Origin: Rhizobium glycinendophyticum
GTDB lineage: Bacteria > Pseudomonadota > Alphaproteobacteria > Rhizobiales > Rhizobiaceae
DNA: 64,000 bases
Reading direction: 5' to 3'
Assembly (NCBI RefSeq): GCF_006443685.1
Contig: NZ_VFYP01000004.1
Span: forward strand, 190,894 to 254,893
Part shown: in pieces, positions 62,826 through 64,000 of the stretch
How the letters are laid out: every line of letters begins with the position of its first letter
Numbering within the stretch: position 1 is the first letter of the stretch
Notes under the pieces: model-generated
What the model was told of the DNA's origin: nothing
Seen by the model: only the letters and a program-made list of their open reading frames with translations
The model's database searches: none
Made by a program: the position numbers and the translations under genes

Positions 62826-64000
62826 TCAACCGGCGTCGTCGAGTTCAGCAATGAACCCACGGGCCTCGTCGTGTCTGAACCAATATATGTGCCATCGATC
62901 TTTGCCCCGATTCCGCTCCATACGGAACGCCACCGCCAACCTTCTCCCATCCGTCCGCAGGTTGATTGCTCCGTAAACCTCGACATTCCGTTTTGCCAAC
63001 TGGTTCTCGACCTCCCCGCGAGCCTTTCGATATTCCGCGCGCTCTTTTTCTAGTGTTCCGGGGTCTTCGATCTTTGACGACAAACGCCGTAGCTTCGTCA
63101 GAAGCCTACGGTCTTCGCTCTCCCGCGTGGAGCGAAGCAATTCTGTGCAAAGGATCAGTGGAGCTTTGCCTCGACCGAAACGGCCCAAGCGACCAAGAAG
63201 GTCGGGCCGGGGATGGACATAGTTTTCGTCATCTCCCGATGAGACCACGAATGCAGAAGGGTTTACGGCCTCAAGAAACTCGTCGGTAACATCTGCTCCG
63301 CCGTGATGACAACTTTTCAGGACGTCCGAGCGGAACCGTTTTGAGGCTGCCGGTACGGCATCTGCGAGTGGCTTGTCGGGATCAACGCCACTGTAACTCC
63401 GCAGCAGGAAGGCCTCCGCAGGCCTATTGAGGTCACCTCCAAGAAGGAGAGAGAAGCCCCTGTACGCGACGCGGATGATAACGGAGTGCCCGTTCTTCGT
63501 CTTCCCTATATCCCTGCCAACTCCGTCAGTCTTCGGTCCGAACCAACGTAATCGACCCTTGCCAGTGCTATCACGCTCTACAAGAGGAGAAAGAACCTCG
63601 ATTGAAACTCCATCTTGATCCCCTGGCGTGAACTCCGGCATCCAGTGCCTCACGTGTTGTGCCGCCGACAACTCTGAATGAAGTGCCTCAACCTTGCCCA
63701 CGCGACCGCTTGTCAACGCGGTTTGAATAAGGTTCGCGTAGGCCTTTGATCCTCTAACATTAGGGTCTCGATATAGCTCTTTTATTTCCTCGTGGGTGAG
63801 CCGGATATCCGTCAGATATCGACCGGACTCATCAGTCGGTCCGAGAGGGTCGTCGCCCGCGCGTTCAGCTATGCCATTGTGGTAGAATTTCTCGAACGAT
63901 TGATTCTCCTCGTCCAGCAGCTTTGCTCTGAGACCAAGCTTTGGACCGCCGGTGATTAGAGTTTTCCGGCTCTGATCACGATGGCTGGCTGGTTGCGCCA
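62826..64000 (-). CDS. ComEC-like metallo-beta-lactamase hydrolase, N-terminus outside the window
   Basis: The minus-strand frame is open from the right edge (AQPASHRDQSRKTLITGG) to the stop near 62826, about 390 residues. The visible part holds the end of an MBL/beta-CASP-like domain: SVIIRVAYRGFSLLLGGDLN, then LKSCHHGGADVTDEFLEAVN and SSGDDENYVHPRP, as in the metallo-hydrolase half of ComEC/Rec2. A charged helical stretch and a C-terminal beta domain follow. The HxHxDH part would lie to the left of the protein, outside the window. Such stand-alone proteins often occur in defence-type clusters. Confidence 0.7.
   Translation of the reverse strand, partial: AQPASHRDQSRKTLITGGPKLGLRAKLLDEENQSFEKFYHNGIAERAGDDPLGPTDESGRYLTDIRLTHEEIKELYRDPNVRGSKAYANLIQTALTSGRVGKVEALHSELSAAQHVRHWMPEFTPGDQDGVSIEVLSPLVERDSTGKGRLRWFGPKTDGVGRDIGKTKNGHSVIIRVAYRGFSLLLGGDLNRPAEAFLLRSYSGVDPDKPLADAVPAASKRFRSDVLKSCHHGGADVTDEFLEAVNPSAFVVSSGDDENYVHPRPDLLGRLGRFGRGKAPLILCTELLRSTRESEDRRLLTKLRRLSSKIEDPGTLEKERAEYRKARGEVENQLAKRNVEVYGAINLRTDGRRLAVAFRMERNRGKDRWHIYWFRHDEARGFIAELDDAG

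Noticed and set aside
1..64000. tRNA, rRNA or CRISPR array
   Set aside because: No tRNA-like cloverleaf ends, rRNA stretches or regular spacer-repeat arrays were noticed on either strand.

Overview
The window reads as 64 kb of a conjugative plasmid from the family Rhizobiaceae (Agrobacterium, Rhizobium or Sinorhizobium type). It is GC-rich and carries the Ti/Ri/pNGR234a-style transfer genes (trb, tra, TraR/TraM quorum control), the oriT usual for these plasmids and many small plasmid proteins of Rhizobiales. No rRNA, tRNA, CRISPR array, replication genes (repABC) or traI were seen; the last two probably lie outside, since the trb operon enters from the left edge. 

Layout: (1) 1-4344, end of the mating-pair operon, trbL(partial)-trbF-trbG-trbH-trbI. 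(2) 4345-7500, traR and convergent traM, then small decayed cargo: an Xre regulator, an antitoxin whose toxin partner is broken, and repeats. (3) 7491-15840, the transfer-initiation block: traA-traF-traB-traH on the minus strand and traC-traD-traG on the plus strand, either side of an oriT with a recognisable nic site near 13253/13254. (4) 15841-18300, pseudogenes (small protein, metallophosphoesterase, WGR protein) ending at an intact secreted nuclease. (5) 18300-33925, a block read almost wholly from the minus strand: small proteins, DUF736, ArdC antirestriction protein, DUF7007-like, ParB-like, a 1,696-residue methylase-helicase resembling phage P1 DarB, DUF1419 and a Toprim/DUF3991 protein. 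By the predicted nick polarity this is the leading region that enters the recipient first, and the incoming strand would be the template for these genes. Several of them share a leader motif. (6) 34-40 kb, IS3 remnant, metallo-beta-lactamase-fold hydrolase, a response regulator/PAS kinase/FixJ phosphorelay and a WrbA quinone reductase. (7) 40.4-53 kb, four alpha/beta-hydrolase or metallo-hydrolase enzymes with Sec or Tat export signals or cytoplasmic location, an SDR, a DJ-1-like protein, and three regulators: a large winged-helix/ATPase protein, a frameshifted paralogue of it, and an AraC protein. Three consecutive genes here carry 10-bp-phased repeats in front of them, a probable common operator. 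(8) 53.5-61.4 kb, a plus-strand redox and peroxide-stress block: DUF4126, flavoprotein disulfide reductase, isochorismatase-like hydrolase, catalase, membrane protein, MarR regulator with a cysteine cluster, periplasmic protein, AhpD-like protein and a thioredoxin-fold protein. (9) 61.5-64 kb, an ImuA fragment, a secreted GyrI-like protein and a ComEC-like metallo-hydrolase that runs off the right edge.

How the parts may work together: TraR with an acyl-homoserine lactone would switch on trb and tra, TraM would restrain it, and the lactonase-like enzyme at 35.3 kb could tune the signal. The leading-region block would protect and establish the plasmid after entry. The 35-61 kb cargo is a set of chemical-detoxification and stress genes with its own regulators. 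All functions come from reading the sequence; no database search was run.
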